Shown here in pieces: positions 5,737 through 7,269 of a DNA stretch of 7,269 nt. Positions within the stretch are counted from its first letter, which is position 1; every line of letters starts with the position of its first letter. Source of the DNA: Alphaproteobacteria bacterium (GTDB lineage: Bacteria; Pseudomonadota; Alphaproteobacteria; RF32; UBA3637). The stretch lies in assembly GCA_017632555.1 (NCBI GenBank), contig JAGBRF010000130.1:1-7269 (forward strand), in the 5' to 3' direction. The notes beneath the pieces were generated by a model, which saw only the letters and a program-made list of their open reading frames with translations, was not told the origin of the DNA and searched no databases. A program made the position numbers and the translations under genes.

Positions 5737-7047
5737 ATGGATATAAAAAAATGGCATGATACTTGGGGGACAATCACATGGAGATATGATTCCGAAAAAG
5801 ATATTTCGGAAAAGACGGATAAATTATTGGCCGCCGGTGTAGATGTGAATATGCGTAATATGGTGCAAGGTAGAGAGACCCCATTGATGAAGGCCATTAC
5901 ACGTGGGTTTCCCGGAGTTGTTCAAAAATTAATTGATGCCGGAGCCGATGTGAATTTGGGAGACGCGGATGGAACTACACCGTTAATGGAAGCGGCCAAG
6001 TGGGGAAAAAATAAAATTATTGAACAATTGCTTATCTCTGGGGCCAAGATAGATATGAAAAATTTCTGGAATAAAACGGCATTGATGTGTGCGGCGGAAA
6101 AAAACAACGTTGTTACTATACAAAAATTGATTGATGCCGGTTCTGATTTAGATGCACAAGACGTATATGGTTGTACGGCATTGGATCAAGCTGTTATGAA
6201 CGGACATTCTTTTGATGTTGTAAAACAATTGATTGATGCAGGGTCAAATATCGATTTGCAAAACAAAGATGGTAACACAGCATTGATGCATGCTATTTTC
6301 AGACAGTTTGGCAGGATAAAAATAGCCGAAGATTCTATAGATTATTTGATAGCTAAAAAAGCAAATTTGGACATACAAAATAACGATGGTAAAACGGCAT
6401 TATTTTTTGCTGTTGTAATCCACCGTACAGAAGTTATTGAAAAGTTGATTTATGCAGGTGCTGACATAGAATTAAAAGATAAGGAAGGTATGACGGCTTA
6501 TGATTTTGCAATAAAGGAATCTTTTCCGGAAGGTGCGGAGTTGTTGAAAAAAGCATTGGAAAATAAATGGCAAGAACGAAAAGACAAACAAAAAAAATGT
6601 GATGCAGAAGAAGAATGGAAAAAAACGTGGGGTACAATCGATTGGCAGGAAGATTCCGAAGATACGATGATAAAAAAAGCTGAAAGTTTTCTTGATTCTG
6701 GTGCCAATATCAATACGGCGATTTTGCACAATTATAACAGAACACCATTGATGTGTGCCGTAACAATGGAAAAAGCAAAATTTGTTGACTTTCTTATCTG
6801 TGAAAAGGCCGATGTAAATAAAATGGATACGCGTGGCTTTACACCGTTGATGGTGGCGACGGTAAAAGGTAATAAAGAAATAGCCGAAAAACTGCTCAAC
6901 GCCAAAGCCGATGTGACAAAAAGACGGCAAGGCGTCAGCGCTTTGGATATGGCGAAAAAGTATGGGCACGATGATATTGCAAAATTGTTGATATCTCAAA
7001 AGAATATATCTCTTGTGGCAAAAAAACATCGTGGCGGTCGGATATAA
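5737..7047 (+). CDS. Ankyrin repeat protein built from two capped ankyrin blocks
   Basis: Encodes 436 residues with no signal peptide or membrane segment, so it is cytoplasmic unless exported by a dedicated system. Block A has about seven ankyrin repeats (near residues 45-275; typical units read DGTTPLMEAAKWG...IIEQLLISGAKID). The fifth is lengthened by an insertion near 190-200. A charged linker (276-293, Lys/Glu/Gln-rich) leads to block B with about three more repeats (near 334-425). Each block opens with the same non-ankyrin cap, W-x-x-TWGTI-x-W-x-x-DSE (6-20 and 294-308), so the protein looks like an internal duplication of cap plus repeats with unequal repeat number. The basic tail is KKHRGGRI. 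Ankyrin repeats bind other proteins; in host-associated bacteria such proteins are sometimes effectors, but nothing here shows secretion. The start is backed by AAAGGGA 6 bases upstream and its own promoter. An unrecognised gene follows after 12 bases. Confidence 0.93.
   Translation: MDIKKWHDTWGTITWRYDSEKDISEKTDKLLAAGVDVNMRNMVQGRETPLMKAITRGFPGVVQKLIDAGADVNLGDADGTTPLMEAAKWGKNKIIEQLLISGAKIDMKNFWNKTALMCAAEKNNVVTIQKLIDAGSDLDAQDVYGCTALDQAVMNGHSFDVVKQLIDAGSNIDLQNKDGNTALMHAIFRQFGRIKIAEDSIDYLIAKKANLDIQNNDGKTALFFAVVIHRTEVIEKLIYAGADIELKDKEGMTAYDFAIKESFPEGAELLKKALENKWQERKDKQKKCDAEEEWKKTWGTIDWQEDSEDTMIKKAESFLDSGANINTAILHNYNRTPLMCAVTMEKAKFVDFLICEKADVNKMDTRGFTPLMVATVKGNKEIAEKLLNAKADVTKRRQGVSALDMAKKYGHDDIAKLLISQKNISLVAKKHRGGRI
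5752..5796 (+). repeat. First copy of the W-TWGTI-W-DSE cap (block A)
   Basis: Codes for residues 6-20 of the ankyrin protein (key residues W6, T9-I13, W15, D18-E20). It precedes the first ankyrin repeat by about 25 residues. The DNA is also visibly similar to the second copy at 6616-6660, sharing the core ACAATC and GATTCCGAA. Confidence 0.8.
6616..6660 (+). repeat. Second copy of the W-TWGTI-W-DSE cap (block B)
   Basis: Codes for residues 294-308 (W294, T297-I301, W303, D306-E308) with the same spacing as the first copy. It is again followed by a helix ending in an (A/S)G-hydrophobic-N loop, (AAGVDVN in copy A, DSGANIN in copy B), and then a TPLM ankyrin start. The similarity therefore extends about 35 residues at the protein level. 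Confidence 0.8.
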
Positions 7048-7059
7048 AAGGAGAGGAAT

Positions 7060-7269
7060 ATGCCGGATTTTACATTTTTAACAGAAGAACAAATTTGGGG
7101 CGATGGTGCCCTTGATGTAATGAAGTGTTATGGAACAAAAGTTGCACCAACGGATCTGACAGTCATATTGGGTTGTTATATGACTGGTTTTGGTAATTGT
7201 ACTCCTGAAGATGATCTAACTTGTGCCTTTTGGTCCGCGTCTTCCCAGAGAAATGAAGACGTGCGTTGC
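7060..7269 (+). CDS. Unrecognised protein, N-terminal 70 residues, runs off the window
   Basis: An open frame starts at ATG 7060 and stays open to the last base, so the 3' end is missing. AAGGAG (7048-7053) lies 6 bases upstream, and the gene starts 12 bases after the ankyrin stop, so the two are very likely one operon. The visible protein begins MPDFTFLTEEQIWGDGALDV and contains GTKVAPTDLTVILGCYMTG and then TCAFWSASSQRNEDVRC at the edge. Four cysteines occur after residue 22. No signal peptide or membrane helix is visible. The final 'FWSAS...VR' pattern resembles a segment seen in several families of secreted or repetitive gut-bacterial proteins (Fibrobacter-type paralogous domains, DUF6273-like). 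I cannot assign it to one with so little sequence. Confidence 0.75.
   Translation, partial: MPDFTFLTEEQIWGDGALDVMKCYGTKVAPTDLTVILGCYMTGFGNCTPEDDLTCAFWSASSQRNEDVRC

Noticed and set aside
5877..6500. Repeated GATTGATGC(C/A)GG-like DNA as a possible tandem or CRISPR-like repeat
   Set aside because: These are the codons of the LIDAG(A/S) part of successive ankyrin repeats, spaced by about 100 bases and varied in sequence.
6434..7029. Minus-strand reading frames opposite the ankyrin gene
   Set aside because: Cys/Phe/His-rich translations typical of antisense of Lys/Glu-rich coding DNA. The ankyrin frame explains the sequence.

Overview
The window is AT-rich bacterial DNA with dense, ordinary bacterial gene layout: clear Shine-Dalgarno sites, sigma-70-type promoters (several with extended -10 elements) and short gaps. 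It holds seven protein genes, the last cut by the window edge. There is no RNA gene, insertion sequence, CRISPR array or integrase. The mix of an anhydro-MurNAc-kinase-like protein, an ankyrin protein and a 'WSAS...VR' type protein in a low-GC Gram-negative-looking context makes me think of an uncultured, host- or gut-associated alphaproteobacterium. That is an impression, not a demonstration. No stretch of more than about 210 bases lacks a gene.

Left block (47-3251, minus strand, read right to left): a GT8-family glycosyltransferase with an N-terminal membrane anchor is followed after 14 bases by a multi-spanning membrane protein that looks like a DMT/EamA transporter. After 62 bases comes a neurotransmitter:sodium symporter (NSS/SNF) homologue, which probably also has its own promoter. 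The NSS protein has a lysine where the family normally has a conserved glutamate in TM2.

Middle (3252-4178, plus strand): a divergent intergenic region with a good promoter and a 9-bp hairpin leads into a 239-aa protein. I read it as a shortened, degenerate relative of anhydro-N-acetylmuramic acid kinase (AnmK). It keeps the fold signature of the N-terminal lobe, but the ATP-binding and catalytic motifs are altered or absent, and a new charged tail replaces the C-terminal half. This is the most interesting gene here.

Right block (4181-7269): a short-form CstA-family transporter on the minus strand ends 2 bases from the AnmK-like gene (tail to tail). From a shared intergenic region, two strong divergent extended -10 promoters drive cstA leftwards and a 436-aa ankyrin protein rightwards. 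The ankyrin protein consists of two ankyrin blocks, each opened by the same W-TWGTI-W-DSE cap. It is followed after 12 bases by the start of an unrecognised gene, probably in the same operon, which runs off the window.

The genes do not form one obvious pathway. Uptake of amino acids (NSS) and of peptides or pyruvate (CstA), surface sugar work (GT8 plus DMT) and a remnant of cell-wall-sugar recycling (AnmK-like) fit a scavenging, host-associated life. That link is inference.
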